From positions 4,588,001 through 4,652,000 of the forward strand of contig NZ_CP134867.1 of the NCBI RefSeq assembly GCF_031954525.1: a stretch of 64,000 nucleotides of DNA, written 5' to 3'. The notes beneath the pieces were generated by a model that was given only the letters and a program-made list of their open reading frames with translations, did not search any database and had not been told where the DNA came from. Shown here one piece after another: positions 8,254-17,180 of this stretch. The translations under genes were made by a program, and so were the position numbers. The first letter of the stretch is position 1. Each line of letters opens with the position of its first letter. Source of the stretch: Dyella sp. BiH032. GTDB lineage: Bacteria; Pseudomonadota; Gammaproteobacteria; Xanthomonadales; Rhodanobacteraceae.

Positions 8254-8637
8254 TCAGCTTTCGGGATCCTGCCCGCCGCGCTTGTGGCGCAGCAGCAGGC
8301 GGGACAGGAAAACCCCCAGCCCGACGCCCAGGAACTCGAAGAACACACGCGTGCCCAGGCCGTCGAAATCGTGGACCTCGGCCAGCTTCACCTTGAGGAA
8401 CTGGATCGACTCCACCCGGCCGTAATTGAAATAGACCATGTCCCACAGGTCGCCGCTGGCGGTCAGCAGTAGCGCCATCAGGCTCGACCACGCGGTGCGC
8501 AGGCCATGCGCCCAGCCGTTGCGATTACCGATCCAGTTGAACAGCGCGTACAGCACGAATGCGGCCACTGCCGAGATCGCGCCCGCCTCGAGGCCGCCGA
8601 TCAGGCCATAGCCCATCCACGATTGGTCGTAATGCAT
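8254..8637 (-). CDS. Conserved hypothetical membrane protein
   Basis: 127 residues with two to three hydrophobic helices (GLEAGAISAVAAFVLYALFNW, TAWSSLMALLLTASGDLWD, FFEFLGVGLGVFLSRLLL) and a charged C-terminal tail. I do not recognise the family. It converges with the operon to its left, ending 4 bases away, and no partner gene is obvious. The start ATG at 8637 is the first in frame. Confidence 0.65.
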   Translation of the reverse strand: MHYDQSWMGYGLIGGLEAGAISAVAAFVLYALFNWIGNRNGWAHGLRTAWSSLMALLLTASGDLWDMVYFNYGRVESIQFLKVKLAEVHDFDGLGTRVFFEFLGVGLGVFLSRLLLRHKRGGQDPES

Positions 8638-8821
8638 CGGTGTCCCACGGTTCCGCGTTGCCGGCGCGCATTATGCCTGCACGGCGGAAATACGCCCGGA
8701 TGTGACGCAGTGCCGTTTGTCGGCCGCGGGCCGTCGGCCGGGCGCCCATTCCGTCACATCCTGGCCGGCGGCGCAGCGGCTAGACTCGTCCCATCGAGAC
8801 ACCGCTTGACGCGACACCCCC

Positions 8822-9472
8822 ATGCGATACCCCATCAGCCAACGCGCCGCTTTGATCCTCGTGGATGTGCAGCCGGACTTCATGCCGGGGGGAAGCCTGG
8901 CCTGCCACCAGGGCGACGCCATCGTTCCTGGCATCCGCCAGCTGCTGGACAGCCGGGCATTCCGCCATGTGGTCGCCACGCAGGACTGGCATCCGCGCGG
9001 ACACGTTTCCTTCGCCGCCAGCCACCCGGGCCGTGCGCCGTTCGATCGCATCCCGCTGTATGGCCACGCGCAGACCCTCTGGCCCGACCATTGCGTGCAA
9101 GACACCCCTGGCGCGGCGCTGCATCCGTCCATCGACTGGTCCAGCGTGGACATGGTGGTGCGCAAGGGCAGCGACCCGAAGGTCGACTCCTACAGCGGCT
9201 TCCGCGAAAACTACGGCCCCCACGGCACGCGCCCCAGCACCGAGCTGGCGGACTGGCTGCGCTCGCGCGGCGTGGACGAGGTGTATGTCTGCGGGCTTGC
9301 CCGCGACGTCTGCGTGCTGTGGACCGCGCAGGATGCCGTGAACCTCGGCTTCAAGACCCACGTGCTGTGGGAGCTGACGCGGCCGGTGACCCCGGAGACG
9401 GACATCACCACGCGCACGCGCTTCGAGCAGCTGGGCGTGGGCGTGGTCGAGTCGCTGCCTATCGCGGCCTGA
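8822..9472 (+). CDS. pncA: Nicotinamidase/pyrazinamidase
   Basis: 216 residues of the isochorismatase-hydrolase fold. The catalytic triad is visible as Asp15 (LILVDVQPDF), Lys115 (VVRKGSD) and Cys164 (GLARDVCVLWTA). The metal-site residues include Asp55 and His57 (ATQDWHPRGH). It hydrolyses nicotinamide to nicotinate in the NAD salvage pathway in the cytoplasm and would activate pyrazinamide. Length is normal for the family. It is monocistronic by spacing. Confidence 0.93.
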   Translation: MRYPISQRAALILVDVQPDFMPGGSLACHQGDAIVPGIRQLLDSRAFRHVVATQDWHPRGHVSFAASHPGRAPFDRIPLYGHAQTLWPDHCVQDTPGAALHPSIDWSSVDMVVRKGSDPKVDSYSGFRENYGPHGTRPSTELADWLRSRGVDEVYVCGLARDVCVLWTAQDAVNLGFKTHVLWELTRPVTPETDITTRTRFEQLGVGVVESLPIAA

Positions 9473-9531
9473 GCCACCTGGTCCTGGCCCGGTCCAGGCG
9501 GGCCGATCTGGACCTTCCAGCTCGATGGGGT

Positions 9532-9720
9532 TCAGGCGTCGTCTTCGCGATCGGCGCGGACGTCTGGCCGGTCGCCTTCGTCCAGCGCGATGCTCAGCAC
9601 GATCGGTCGGCAGCACACCTGGCAATCCTCCACATAACGCTGACCGCCCACGGAAGCGTCGACGAGGATCTCGATCGGCTCGCCGCAATAGGGACAATGG
9701 ATGAGCACGGGTTCCAGCAT
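9532..9720 (-). CDS. CPXCG-motif cysteine-rich small protein
   Basis: 62 residues from the ATG at 9720. It has the family signature HCPYCGEPIE near the N-terminus and a second cysteine cluster EDCQVCCRPI, which together probably bind one metal ion, and an acidic Asp/Glu-rich tail. Proteins of this family are widespread in gammaproteobacteria and have no assigned role. An upstream in-frame ATG at 9756 is less likely because the conserved part begins just after residue 1 here. Confidence 0.82.
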   Translation of the reverse strand: MLEPVLIHCPYCGEPIEILVDASVGGQRYVEDCQVCCRPIVLSIALDEGDRPDVRADREDDA

Positions 9721-9765
9721 GTCGCGACCATACCGCGACGCGCCGGTGCCGGCCATGCCCCCGTC

Positions 9766-10239
9766 TCAAAGCCCCTGGAGGCGCAGCCACTCCGTCGGCG
9801 TGGCAATGGCGAACAGACCGTCCCGCGCCGTGCGCCGTCCCAGGCGGAGCACCTCCCTGTCCTTGCTCAACAGCCAGGCCGCTCCGGTGGCCCAGGCAAG
9901 CTCGAGGAACTTCTGATCGTCCGGGTCCGCGCAACGCGGCAGGCGGATACCGCCCGGCGGCGCTTCCCTGGTCTCCTCCACTCGCCGCACCCAGCGGTCA
10001 TGGGCCGCCAACGCAGCCGCGCGCGCGGCATCGCCCAGCGCCAGCTGGGGATAGGTAAGCACGCGGCACCACTCCTCGCGACAACGGGCATCCGTCACCG
10101 CTTCCGCCCGGCCGTCGGCCAGCGCACGGGCCAACGCCGCTACGGCGGCATCGCCGAAAACGAACAGATCGAGGCAGACGTTGGTGTCCAGCACCACGCG
10201 ACATGGCGCGGCAGACGCGCCGGATAGGGAAACGGACAT
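9766..10239 (-). CDS. PIN domain protein (putative toxin-component, COG1569 type)
   Basis: 157 residues from the ATG at 10239. The acidic PIN-fold residues appear as VVLDTNVCLDLF near the N-terminus, then a mid Glu, and CADPDDQKFLELA near residue 110. These coordinate Mg/Mn in RNase toxins. The subgroup is annotated as putative toxin-antitoxin PIN component, but no antitoxin-sized gene is adjacent: the CPXCG gene lies 45 bases downstream and the other side is empty for 180 bases. It may be an orphan nuclease. A longer start at 10284 is possible. Confidence 0.75.
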   Translation of the reverse strand: MSVSLSGASAAPCRVVLDTNVCLDLFVFGDAAVAALARALADGRAEAVTDARCREEWCRVLTYPQLALGDAARAAALAAHDRWVRRVEETREAPPGGIRLPRCADPDDQKFLELAWATGAAWLLSKDREVLRLGRRTARDGLFAIATPTEWLRLQGL

Positions 10240-10420
10240 GCGGCGAACAGAAGGGGAATGCGTCGGCACGTTAGCCCGGGACAAGCGTCTTGTCGAACAA
10301 AGGTTGAGACGCCGTGCGCGCTGAAACGCTCGTATCCGTCAACGGATCGTGGAATCCTGCGTTTTTCGCAGCCCGATGGCCATGATGTCCGTGGCCGCGC
10401 GCCCAGGGAAAACCCTCGCG

Positions 10421-11371
10421 ATGAAACGAACCTTTGTGGTCGGCTGCCCGCGTTCCGGCACCACCATCGTCCAGGCCATGCTGGCCCGGCATCCTTCGGT
10501 ATTCACGCTTCCCGAGACGGCGTTCTTCGAGCACGTCCATGGCAATCTGGCCTGGCGCTGGGGCGACGCCAACGCCGAACGCCGGCCGCCGCGACTGCGC
10601 CAAAGGCTCGGTTTCAGCCGCAAGTACGAACGCCAGCTGTTTCTTTCCCTGCAACAGACGACCTCGACGGCATCGGGCTCGCCCGTGCGCCCGCCGCTGC
10701 GCACGCGTGCGCTGGAGCGGCGCTTCCTCCTGTTGCTGGACGAGATGGCCAGCGCGGCGGAGCGCGAGATGTGGCTGGAGAAGACCCCCAACCACTTGCT
10801 CTACCTGCCGGAGATCGAAGCGCTGGCGCCGGACGCCCGCTTCGTGCACGTCATCCGTCCCGGGGCGGAAACGATCGCCTCGCTGATCGATGCCAGCCTG
10901 CTGTTCGAAAGCGACAATGCCTTCGGCGGCGGCACCATCCACTGGGCGCGGCGCTGGAACCGCGCGATGCAGATCCATCGCGCCCGCCTGGATCACCCGC
11001 AGCATTACTTGCTGTTCCTCGAGGATCTCGTCGCGCAGCCGCAGCTGGCGTGGAACGATCTCTGCCGCTTCCTCGGCCTGGACCCCGGCCAGGCACTGGA
11101 TGACAACTGCACCCAGGTCATCGCCGACCTCGAACGCGAGCCATGGAAGCGGCGGGCGCTCAACGGTCGCCTGCACGCACCGGAAAACAAGGTCGACAGT
11201 CTGTTCGGACCCAAGGTGCAGCATTGGCTTCAGGCCAAGCTGGTCTCCTACGACGAACTGCGCGAACAATGGTTGCGCACGCGGAGCACCGGAGAGGCAT
11301 CTCGCACGGCGCGGGGCCCCTGCATGCGCAGCGTGGCGGCGCTGTCTTCCGGCGCCGGCCGGGCGCCCTAG
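10421..11371 (+). CDS. Sulfotransferase family protein
   Basis: 316 residues from the ATG at 10421. The 5'-phosphosulfate loop of the cofactor PAPS is visible at the very start (MKRTFVVGCPRSGTTIVQAM) and the 3'-phosphate segment as FVHVIRPGAETIASL near residue 145. It would transfer sulfate from PAPS to an unknown acceptor, a carbohydrate or small molecule. The C-terminal 30 residues are low in homology-like features. The start was chosen because the P-loop normally lies within the first 10 residues; an in-frame ATG at 10349 adds 24 unlikely residues. It overlaps the convergent hydrolase gene by 4 bases. Confidence 0.8.
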   Translation: MKRTFVVGCPRSGTTIVQAMLARHPSVFTLPETAFFEHVHGNLAWRWGDANAERRPPRLRQRLGFSRKYERQLFLSLQQTTSTASGSPVRPPLRTRALERRFLLLLDEMASAAEREMWLEKTPNHLLYLPEIEALAPDARFVHVIRPGAETIASLIDASLLFESDNAFGGGTIHWARRWNRAMQIHRARLDHPQHYLLFLEDLVAQPQLAWNDLCRFLGLDPGQALDDNCTQVIADLEREPWKRRALNGRLHAPENKVDSLFGPKVQHWLQAKLVSYDELREQWLRTRSTGEASRTARGPCMRSVAALSSGAGRAP

Positions 11372-12057
11372 AGCTGCGCGGCCGCCTCGTCGATCAGAGC
11401 GACCAGCTCGTGCGGATACGCCGCCATCGACGCGTGACTCGCGGCGAGCTCGATCGTCCTCCTCGCGCCGATCCGCTGCGCCATCCACTGCTGGGTTTCC
11501 GGCGGCACCATGTGATCTTCCAGCGACGCCTGGTACCAGCATGGCCGCTGCTTCCACGCCGGCGGGCCGGCCTTGTCGTCGAAGCAGCGCGCGGCGATCG
11601 GCTTTTGCGCGGCAGCCATGATCAGTGCCGCGTCATCGCCGAGGTCCTGGCAGAAGCTTTCCTTGAAGAGACCGCGGTCCAGCCAGAGGAAGCCGTACTG
11701 GTCCGGCCGGATCGCCTTCGCCCCGGCGGGCGATTCGTGGCGGCCCAGCAGTCCGCGTACCGTTTCGCCCTCGTCCGGCGCGAAAGCCGCCACGTACACC
11801 AGGCCCGCAACCTTCGGCGCATGGCCCGCGCCTGAAATCACCGCACCGCCATACGAATGGCCCACCAGCAAGACGGGGCCGTCCTGCGCCTCGATCAGGC
11901 GGCGGGTTCGCTCGATATCGTCGGCAAGCGACGTCAGTGGATTCTGTACGGCGCACACGCCATACCCCTTGGCATGCAGCACCGGAATCATCTTGCTCCA
12001 GTGCGACCCGTCGCCCCAGGCCCCATGCACCAGCACGACGCTCGCTTTCTTGCCCAT
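11368..12057 (-). CDS. Alpha/beta hydrolase (salicylate esterase/hydroxynitrile lyase-like)
   Basis: 229 residues. The N-terminus VVLVHGAWGDGSHW gives the oxyanion-hole HG motif, GHSYGG carries the nucleophile Ser68, and a late SHASMAAYP contains the likely catalytic His. This matches the small EstA/MES-like alpha/beta hydrolases that cleave esters; the substrate is unknown. The ATG at 12057 places HGAW at residue 11 as in relatives; the longer frame to 12195 is not supported. Probably cytoplasmic and monocistronic. Confidence 0.85.
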   Translation of the reverse strand: MGKKASVVLVHGAWGDGSHWSKMIPVLHAKGYGVCAVQNPLTSLADDIERTRRLIEAQDGPVLLVGHSYGGAVISGAGHAPKVAGLVYVAAFAPDEGETVRGLLGRHESPAGAKAIRPDQYGFLWLDRGLFKESFCQDLGDDAALIMAAAQKPIAARCFDDKAGPPAWKQRPCWYQASLEDHMVPPETQQWMAQRIGARRTIELAASHASMAAYPHELVALIDEAAAQL

Positions 12058-12274
12058 GACCGATTCCTTGATTGGAGGAGACGGGATCGCCTTTCCATCG
12101 TCCGCTGCGCCAAGGGAACGCAAGCGGCGTGAAGTCCCCGTCATGACGAAAGCGCAACGCGTGCTGTGGCATACCCCGCGGCCGAGGACATTCACGCCAA
12201 GCCCACTTCCGCCGGTCGCTCAACCCCATCCGGCCGTCCCGAGCGTTGAATGAAGGTCAACAAGGAGAACCGCG

Positions 12275-13126
12275 ATGAAATTCCGCCTGATGCTGCTCCC
12301 GCTCGCCCTGGCCGCCTGTTCGCAGACGCCGCCGGACCACGCCGATGGCGCGCCGGCCGCGACGGCATCGACGTCCGTTCCTGCACCTGCACCCGCCCCG
12401 GCTTCGTCAGCGCCGGCCGCCGCCTTCGATACCGCGACGCTGGCCAAGTATCACTGGCGCCTCACCGAGGCCACTGGCGGCGACGGCAAACGCATCGATG
12501 CGCTGTTCGTCCGGCCGGACCATCCCTTGCAGCTGGACTTCGTGCGTGACCGCCTGAGCGTCGGCAACGCATGCAACCGCCTCGGCGGCAACTTCAGCGT
12601 GCAAGGTAACCGCCTAAAGCTCGGGCAGATGGCGCAGACCATGATGGCCTGCGCGGATCCGGCGTTGTCGGCGCTCGACAGCGCCATCTCGCAGCGCCTG
12701 CAGGGCCAGCCGAAGATCCAGCTGAAGGACGAAGGCAACGCACCGACGCTGAGCCTGGCCGGTGACAATGGCGACACCTTGGTCTTCACCGGTGATCCCA
12801 CGGCCGAGACGCGCTACGGCGGCGCAGGCGAAACCGTCTTTCTCGAGGTGGCGCCGGAGACCAAGCCGTGCAGCCATCCGCTCATCCCGAACAAGCAGTG
12901 CCTGCAGGTGCGTGAGCGCAAGTACGGTGCGAATGGCGTCGTCGAAAGCAGCGGCGAATGGCAGCCGCTCTACCAGGACATCGAGGGTTACACGCACGAA
13001 CCGGGCGTCCGCAACGTGTTGCGCGTAAAGCGCTTCGCCGTCAAGCATCCGCCGGCCGATGCGCCGTCGACGGCCTACGTGCTGGACATGGTGGCGGAAT
13101 CGGCCATCGCGCCTCAGAAGAAGTGA
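12275..13126 (+). CDS. META and DUF4377 domain lipoprotein
   Basis: 283 residues. The signal sequence ends in a lipobox (LALAAC, Cys15), so the protein is predicted to be lipid-anchored. A Pro/Ala-rich linker follows to about residue 50. Then comes a META (HslJ-like) domain with the conserved GNACNRLGGNFS and MMACADP segments. Last is a DUF4377 domain with QCLQVRERKYG and a late EGYTHEPGVRNVLRVKRF. The role is unknown; HslJ relatives are linked to heat and antibiotic tolerance. RBS AAGGAG lies 8 bases upstream. Confidence 0.88.
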   Translation: MKFRLMLLPLALAACSQTPPDHADGAPAATASTSVPAPAPAPASSAPAAAFDTATLAKYHWRLTEATGGDGKRIDALFVRPDHPLQLDFVRDRLSVGNACNRLGGNFSVQGNRLKLGQMAQTMMACADPALSALDSAISQRLQGQPKIQLKDEGNAPTLSLAGDNGDTLVFTGDPTAETRYGGAGETVFLEVAPETKPCSHPLIPNKQCLQVRERKYGANGVVESSGEWQPLYQDIEGYTHEPGVRNVLRVKRFAVKHPPADAPSTAYVLDMVAESAIAPQKK

Positions 13127-13141
13127 CGTAGCAGCCCCAGC

Positions 13142-13180
13142 AAAAAAAACGCCCCGCCTTCCGTCGGAAGGCGGGGCGTT
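13142..13180 (-). terminator. Strong intrinsic terminator (bidirectional)
   Basis: A perfect 15-bp stem (13148-13162 with 13166-13180) closed by a 3-base loop. Read on the minus strand it is followed by a run of eight T, so it terminates the leftward yciI-like gene that ends 12 bases away. It also faces the end of the META lipoprotein gene and can act in both directions. Confidence 0.92.
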
Positions 13181-13192
13181 CGTCATCTGCCC

Positions 13193-13573
13193 TCAGGCCG
13201 CGACGCTGACGCGTCGACGCTCCTCTTCGAGGTCGGCCACCGGGCGCACTTCAATGCTGCCGATGCTCGCCCACGGGAACGACTTGGCGATTTCCAGCGC
13301 CTCGTCCATATCCCGGGCTTCGATCAGGTTGAAACCGCCCAGGTATTCCTTGGTCTCCGCGAATGGACCGTCCACCACGGTGGTGCGGCCCTGGCGGATG
13401 CGCATGGTGCGGGACTGCGAAGGCGCCTGCAGCTTCTGGCTGTCGATCAGCGTGCCATTCCGCTTCAGTTCGTCGGCCTTGTCCAGGCAGCCGCGCATCA
13501 TCGTGTCGAACTGTCCGTCCGGCAGATCGCCAAGCAGGCTGTCGTCGCAATAGATCATCACCAGGAACTTCAT
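13193..13573 (-). CDS. YciI/DGPF-domain protein
   Basis: 126 residues from the ATG at 13573. The dimeric alpha/beta YCII-related fold is recognisable by MKFLVMIYCDDS at the start and VDGPFAETKEYLGGFNLIEA, which contains the DGPF motif. Family members are small cytoplasmic proteins often paired with extracytoplasmic sigma factors; no sigma factor is next to this one. No enzymatic activity is assigned. A strong terminator follows. Confidence 0.88.
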   Translation of the reverse strand: MKFLVMIYCDDSLLGDLPDGQFDTMMRGCLDKADELKRNGTLIDSQKLQAPSQSRTMRIRQGRTTVVDGPFAETKEYLGGFNLIEARDMDEALEIAKSFPWASIGSIEVRPVADLEEERRRVSVAA

Positions 13574-13666
13574 GGTCGTCCGCTCGCGTCGGTGGGGAAA
13601 GCCGCGATGGTAGTACATCCGCGGCGGCACGCCGGCGCGCGGTCTCGCATGCCGTCCGGCGTGTAC

Positions 13667-13680
13667 TGATAACGTTGTCA
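13667..13680. promoter_or_regulatory. LacI-family operator-like palindrome, site 1 (chitinase)
   Basis: TGATAACGTTGTCA has dyad symmetry around a central CG, the hallmark of LacI-family operators. The same core recurs at 13804-13817 and upstream of the TonB receptor at 31532-31545. Sites of this form have been predicted for NagR-type regulators of chitin/GlcNAc genes in Xanthomonadales; I recall this but could not check it. Confidence 0.65.
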
Positions 13681-13803
13681 GCATTCACCTTTCCATCACG
13701 CATTTTCGGCGCGCGGGAACCCATGCAGCATTCGCAGGTTTTCGCGTGTTGCGGCGCAAGACTCGGTTTCCCGCCAGGCGTCACAGTTTGCCATTCGCCC
13801 AGA

Positions 13804-13817
13804 AGACAACGTTGTCA
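13804..13817. promoter_or_regulatory. LacI-family operator-like palindrome, site 2 (chitinase)
   Basis: GACAACGTTGTC at 13805-13816 is a perfect 12-base palindrome, flanked so that 13 of 14 positions match TGACAACGTTGTCA. It lies 142 bases before the chitinase start. With site 1 it suggests repression by a LacI-family protein, possibly by looping. Confidence 0.68.
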
Positions 13818-13958
13818 ATACCAAGGCGCATCGCAGTCTGACGGACACACGCGTAGCGGCACGCGCGCGACGGGCGGGCCTGCGTCTTTCCCTCGGGACG
13901 CCCGGCCCGCGGCGCCTTGGACGACAACGCCGCACACCCAAAGAGAGGAGAACGTCTT

Positions 13959-15284
13959 ATGCATGCGAAGCAATCCATGAGATCGCGCGCCCTGTCGATG
14001 CTGTTCGGTAGCAGCGCCGGCGCCATGGCATGGGCCGGCCTGTTCGCCGTGGCACCGATGTCCACGGCCGTGGCGCAGGCCCTGCCTGCCTGCGCTCCTG
14101 CATGGAGCGCCACCGCCGTCTATGTCGGTGGCGACGTCGCCAGCGAGAACGGCACCAACTACAAGGCCAACTGGTGGACGCAGGGCAACGATCCGGCGAC
14201 CAACAACGGTGGCCCGGGCACCGGCCAGCCATGGACATCCCAGGGTTCCTGCAGCGGCTCGACTGGCGGAGGCACGGGTGGCGGCAGCGGTGGCGGTTCC
14301 GGCGGCGGCACACCGCCTCCGCCACCCGGTACGGGCGCCAACCTGTTGTTCAGCCCCTACAAGGACGCCACCATCAATCTCAACTGGAACACCAACACCA
14401 TGCAGACGGCGGCGGCGACTGGCACGCCGATTCCGCTGGTCGGCAGCGGCAGCCTCTACGCCAGCTACGTGAAGAACCTGAGCGCCGTGACGCTGGCGTT
14501 CGCCACCGGCGAGTGCGGCAGCGAGAATTGGGGCGGCATTCCCGGCGCTACGTTCGCCAGCGCCAACATCAGCCAACTGTCGAGCGCAGGCTTGCCCTAC
14601 GTCGTTTCCACCGGCGGCGCCGCAGGCAGCTTCACCTGCTCCAGCACCGCGGGCATGGCCTCGTTCCTGTCCCGGTATTACACGCCGCAGATGCTGGGCG
14701 TGGACTTCGACATCGAGGCTGGCCAGACGCAGACCCAGATCAACAACCTGATCGCTGCCGCGGCCTATGGCCAATCGCTGCATCCGAGCCTGCGGTTCTC
14801 CTTCACCCTCGCCACGCTGGCTGCATCCGACGGCAGCTACGGCGGCCTCAATGCCACGGGCGACCTGGTGGTGAAGGCGATCAAGGCTTCTTCCCTCACC
14901 AACTACACGATCAACCTGATGGTGATGGACTACGGCACCGCCGGCCCCTCGATCTGTGTCGTAGTGAACGGCCAATGCGACATGGCCCAATCGGCGATCC
15001 AGGCGGCCAAGAACCTGCAACACACCTACGGCATTCCGCTGAGCAAGATCGAACTGACGCCGATGATCGGCATGAACGACAACACCAGCGAGGTCTTCAC
15101 GGTCGCGAACACCGACACGGTCGTGAGCTATGCGGTGAGCAACGGGCTGGCCGGACTGCATTTCTGGTCGCTGGATCGCGATACGCCATGCAGTAGCAGC
15201 TGGGCTTCGCCCACCTGCAACTCGGTCCCGTCCACGACGCCGCTGCAGTACACCAAGCGTTTCCTCTCCGACCTGGGACGCTGA
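13959..15284 (+). CDS. Secreted GH18 chitinase with N-terminal chitin-binding domain
   Basis: 441 residues. A signal peptide runs to about residue 41. A type-3 chitin-binding module (CBM5/12) spans about 44-95 with conserved aromatic pairs (YKANWWTQG and GQPW). A Gly/Ser/Pro linker covers about 100-127. The GH18 catalytic domain occupies the rest. The catalytic DxDxE signature is LGVDFDIEAG, giving Asp249, Asp251 and the acid Glu253. The enzyme would hydrolyse chitin outside the cell to chito-oligosaccharides. Two LacI-type operators precede it, and the same operator type precedes the TonB receptor at 31870, consistent with one chitin-utilisation regulon. Confidence 0.92.
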   Translation: MHAKQSMRSRALSMLFGSSAGAMAWAGLFAVAPMSTAVAQALPACAPAWSATAVYVGGDVASENGTNYKANWWTQGNDPATNNGGPGTGQPWTSQGSCSGSTGGGTGGGSGGGSGGGTPPPPPGTGANLLFSPYKDATINLNWNTNTMQTAAATGTPIPLVGSGSLYASYVKNLSAVTLAFATGECGSENWGGIPGATFASANISQLSSAGLPYVVSTGGAAGSFTCSSTAGMASFLSRYYTPQMLGVDFDIEAGQTQTQINNLIAAAAYGQSLHPSLRFSFTLATLAASDGSYGGLNATGDLVVKAIKASSLTNYTINLMVMDYGTAGPSICVVVNGQCDMAQSAIQAAKNLQHTYGIPLSKIELTPMIGMNDNTSEVFTVANTDTVVSYAVSNGLAGLHFWSLDRDTPCSSSWASPTCNSVPSTTPLQYTKRFLSDLGR

Positions 15285-15352
15285 CCGGCGCGGCGCGGGG
15301 CAGTCACGGCTGTCCCGCGCCTCACTTACGGAGCGCTCACGAAAGAGCGAGT

Positions 15353-16102
15353 ATGTCTTGCCGGTCTTCGAACCCCGGGGGGCATGCCACCGTCATGAGC
15401 CGTGTCTACGACGTTGCGTCCGGCGCATTGCGCGCGCTCTACGATGCGCGAGTCTCCAATCCGCCGGTGTTGGACCTCGCCGAACGGTTCCCCGATGGCT
15501 ATCGCTTTGCCGACGCCTGGACCGCCCTGCGCGACGAAGCCCTCGCGCTCACACAGCGCCTGGACACGGTACCGCGCTTCCACGAACTGATGGCCGAGCA
15601 GCGCGCGATCTCCGACAACGATGGCCACGACTGGCGCATGTACTTGCTGAAGGTATACGGCAACGACGTGGACGAGCATATGGCGGCCTGTCCCTATCTG
15701 GCCGAGCTAGTGCGGACCTCGCCCGACGTGCTGTCGGCGACACTCTCGTTTCTCGCTCCGCGCAAGCACATCCCCCGCCACCGCGGCCCTTTCAAGGGCG
15801 TTCTGCGTTTTCAGCTGGGCCTTTCCGTACCCTGCCTTGAGGACGGCCGACCCGCGGCCATACTGCGGCTGGCCGATCGCGATTACCGCATCGGCAGCGG
15901 CGAGGCCATGCTCTGGGACGACACGTACCCGCACGAGGTGTGGAACGCCAGCGACGAATGGCGCATCGCACTGCTGCTCGACGTTCGACGGCATGATCTC
16001 CCGCCGGACATGGCCATGCTCTCGCGGGTATTGATTGCCGGCATCGGAGCCGTGGCACGATGGAAACTGCCGGCGATGGTCGCCGGCGGAAGAGACGGCT
16101 GA
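15353..16102 (+). CDS. Aspartyl/asparaginyl beta-hydroxylase family protein
   Basis: 249 residues from 15353, or 235 from the ATG at 15395; 15353 is preferred because AAGAGCGAG precedes it. The double-stranded beta-helix Fe(II)/2-oxoglutarate core shows HRGPFKGVLRFQLGL with first iron ligand His143, and DDTYPHEVWN with second ligand His194. Arg in EWRIALLLD probably binds 2-oxoglutarate. Relatives include AspH and LpxO, which hydroxylates lipid A acyl chains; which substrate applies here cannot be told. Probably cytoplasmic. Confidence 0.82.
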   Translation: MSCRSSNPGGHATVMSRVYDVASGALRALYDARVSNPPVLDLAERFPDGYRFADAWTALRDEALALTQRLDTVPRFHELMAEQRAISDNDGHDWRMYLLKVYGNDVDEHMAACPYLAELVRTSPDVLSATLSFLAPRKHIPRHRGPFKGVLRFQLGLSVPCLEDGRPAAILRLADRDYRIGSGEAMLWDDTYPHEVWNASDEWRIALLLDVRRHDLPPDMAMLSRVLIAGIGAVARWKLPAMVAGGRDG

Positions 16103-16113
16103 GACGTAGGAGT

Positions 16114-17175
16114 TCAGCGAGAGCCGCGTAGCTCGGCTTCGAGCTCGGCAAGAAGCTTCCTCAGTTGAGTCCGATCCGGCACGGCATGGCGCGCTGCCTG
16201 CTCCACTCGTTCTGCCTGCGCACAGACAACGCTCTCACCCAGCACGACCGTGCCGCCTTTGATGCGATGGGCATGACGGACGACCGTCGACCAGTCGCCA
16301 AGGTCGATCGCCTCACGAATGATGACGGCGTCGCGCCGGCTTTCACGCAGGAACAGCAGCCGTACGGCGTCGGACAAGCTTTCTTCCGGCGGCTGCACCG
16401 TCGCGCAAATCGCGCGCAGGTGATCGAGACTCACCGGCCAATCGACCGCGGCATCGATGTCGGGCCACCGGCCATCTTCTCCGGCGTCGCGCAAAGCGAC
16501 GATGCGCGCCGAGGGAAATCCGCATTTACGCTCCGCACGCCGGATGGCGGAAGCCAGTCGCCGCACCTCAATGTCCGCAGCCCGGCCGCCAAGCCATACC
16601 ATGCGATGTGGCGCTTCCGCCGCCATCGCCAGCGCGGCTTTCGCCGCAACCGGCGCTCCGATCTCCAGGCCCAGGCAAGCGCATTGCGCCTGGAGGATCC
16701 TGGCCCTGGCCGAGTGTTCGTCGATGAGCAGAGCACGGCTGGACACATCGATTGGAGCCGTGGGTGATACCGCCGGATGCTTTTCCAGGTCGAACGCAAG
16801 CGACACGCCCGCACTTTCGTCGCCGTAGACCTCCATCTGAAGGCGGCCCCCGCCGGGGCGAGCATTTCCCCACCACATCGCTACGTGCAGGACGCCGCGG
16901 TGAAGCCGTGCGGCAACGCTATCCAGTGCGCCTTCCACCGCCTTGCAAAGCATCGACTCGTCGAGGGACAGCCACGGCAAGGGTCCGCAAGGAAGCTCGG
17001 TGCCGACTTCGACGCCTTTCCGCTCCCAGGACGCACGGCGGGTCTCGATGCAACCGCGCACTACCGCCAGCGCATCGCAGCGCCTGTCCGCTTCGGCCAT
17101 GGCTTCCTCGTGCTTTCCCCCACTAGCGGGGGATTCCTTGATGCGCACTGGCCGTTTGCGTGGACGCGGGGCCAT
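16114..17175 (-). CDS. Hpt-domain protein with degenerate kinase ATPase and pseudo-receiver parts
   Basis: 353 residues. The C-terminal 100 residues form a histidine phosphotransfer domain with VVRHAHRIKGGTV, phospho-acceptor His303. The middle (about 150-270) reads like a receiver: LLIDEHSARARIL at its start, but the usual phospho-Asp strand is MVWLGG with no Asp. The N-terminal 60-140 recalls a histidine-kinase ATPase N-box (SLDESMLCKAVEGALDSV) without recognisable G boxes. No membrane segment is present. This looks like the cytoplasmic remnant of a BvgS/EvgS-type hybrid kinase in which only Hpt is intact. It starts 5 bases after the NarL-type regulator gene and is surely co-transcribed. 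Confidence 0.72.
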   Translation of the reverse strand: MAPRPRKRPVRIKESPASGGKHEEAMAEADRRCDALAVVRGCIETRRASWERKGVEVGTELPCGPLPWLSLDESMLCKAVEGALDSVAARLHRGVLHVAMWWGNARPGGGRLQMEVYGDESAGVSLAFDLEKHPAVSPTAPIDVSSRALLIDEHSARARILQAQCACLGLEIGAPVAAKAALAMAAEAPHRMVWLGGRAADIEVRRLASAIRRAERKCGFPSARIVALRDAGEDGRWPDIDAAVDWPVSLDHLRAICATVQPPEESLSDAVRLLFLRESRRDAVIIREAIDLGDWSTVVRHAHRIKGGTVVLGESVVCAQAERVEQAARHAVPDRTQLRKLLAELEAELRGSR

Positions 17176-17180
17176 CAGCG

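Larger units (their letters stand above)
13574..13958 (+). other. Regulatory region upstream of chitinase
   Basis: 385 bases without a gene. It carries two LacI-family-type operator palindromes (13667-13680 and 13804-13817, 137 bases centre to centre, suitable for looping) and a good Shine-Dalgarno GAGAGGAG at 13943-13950. No convincing sigma-70 hexamer pair was identified by eye. Confidence 0.6.

Noticed and set aside
14268..14328. Gly/Ser repeat considered as a tandem DNA repeat
   Set aside because: It is the flexible linker between chitin-binding and catalytic domains, not an independent repeat element.
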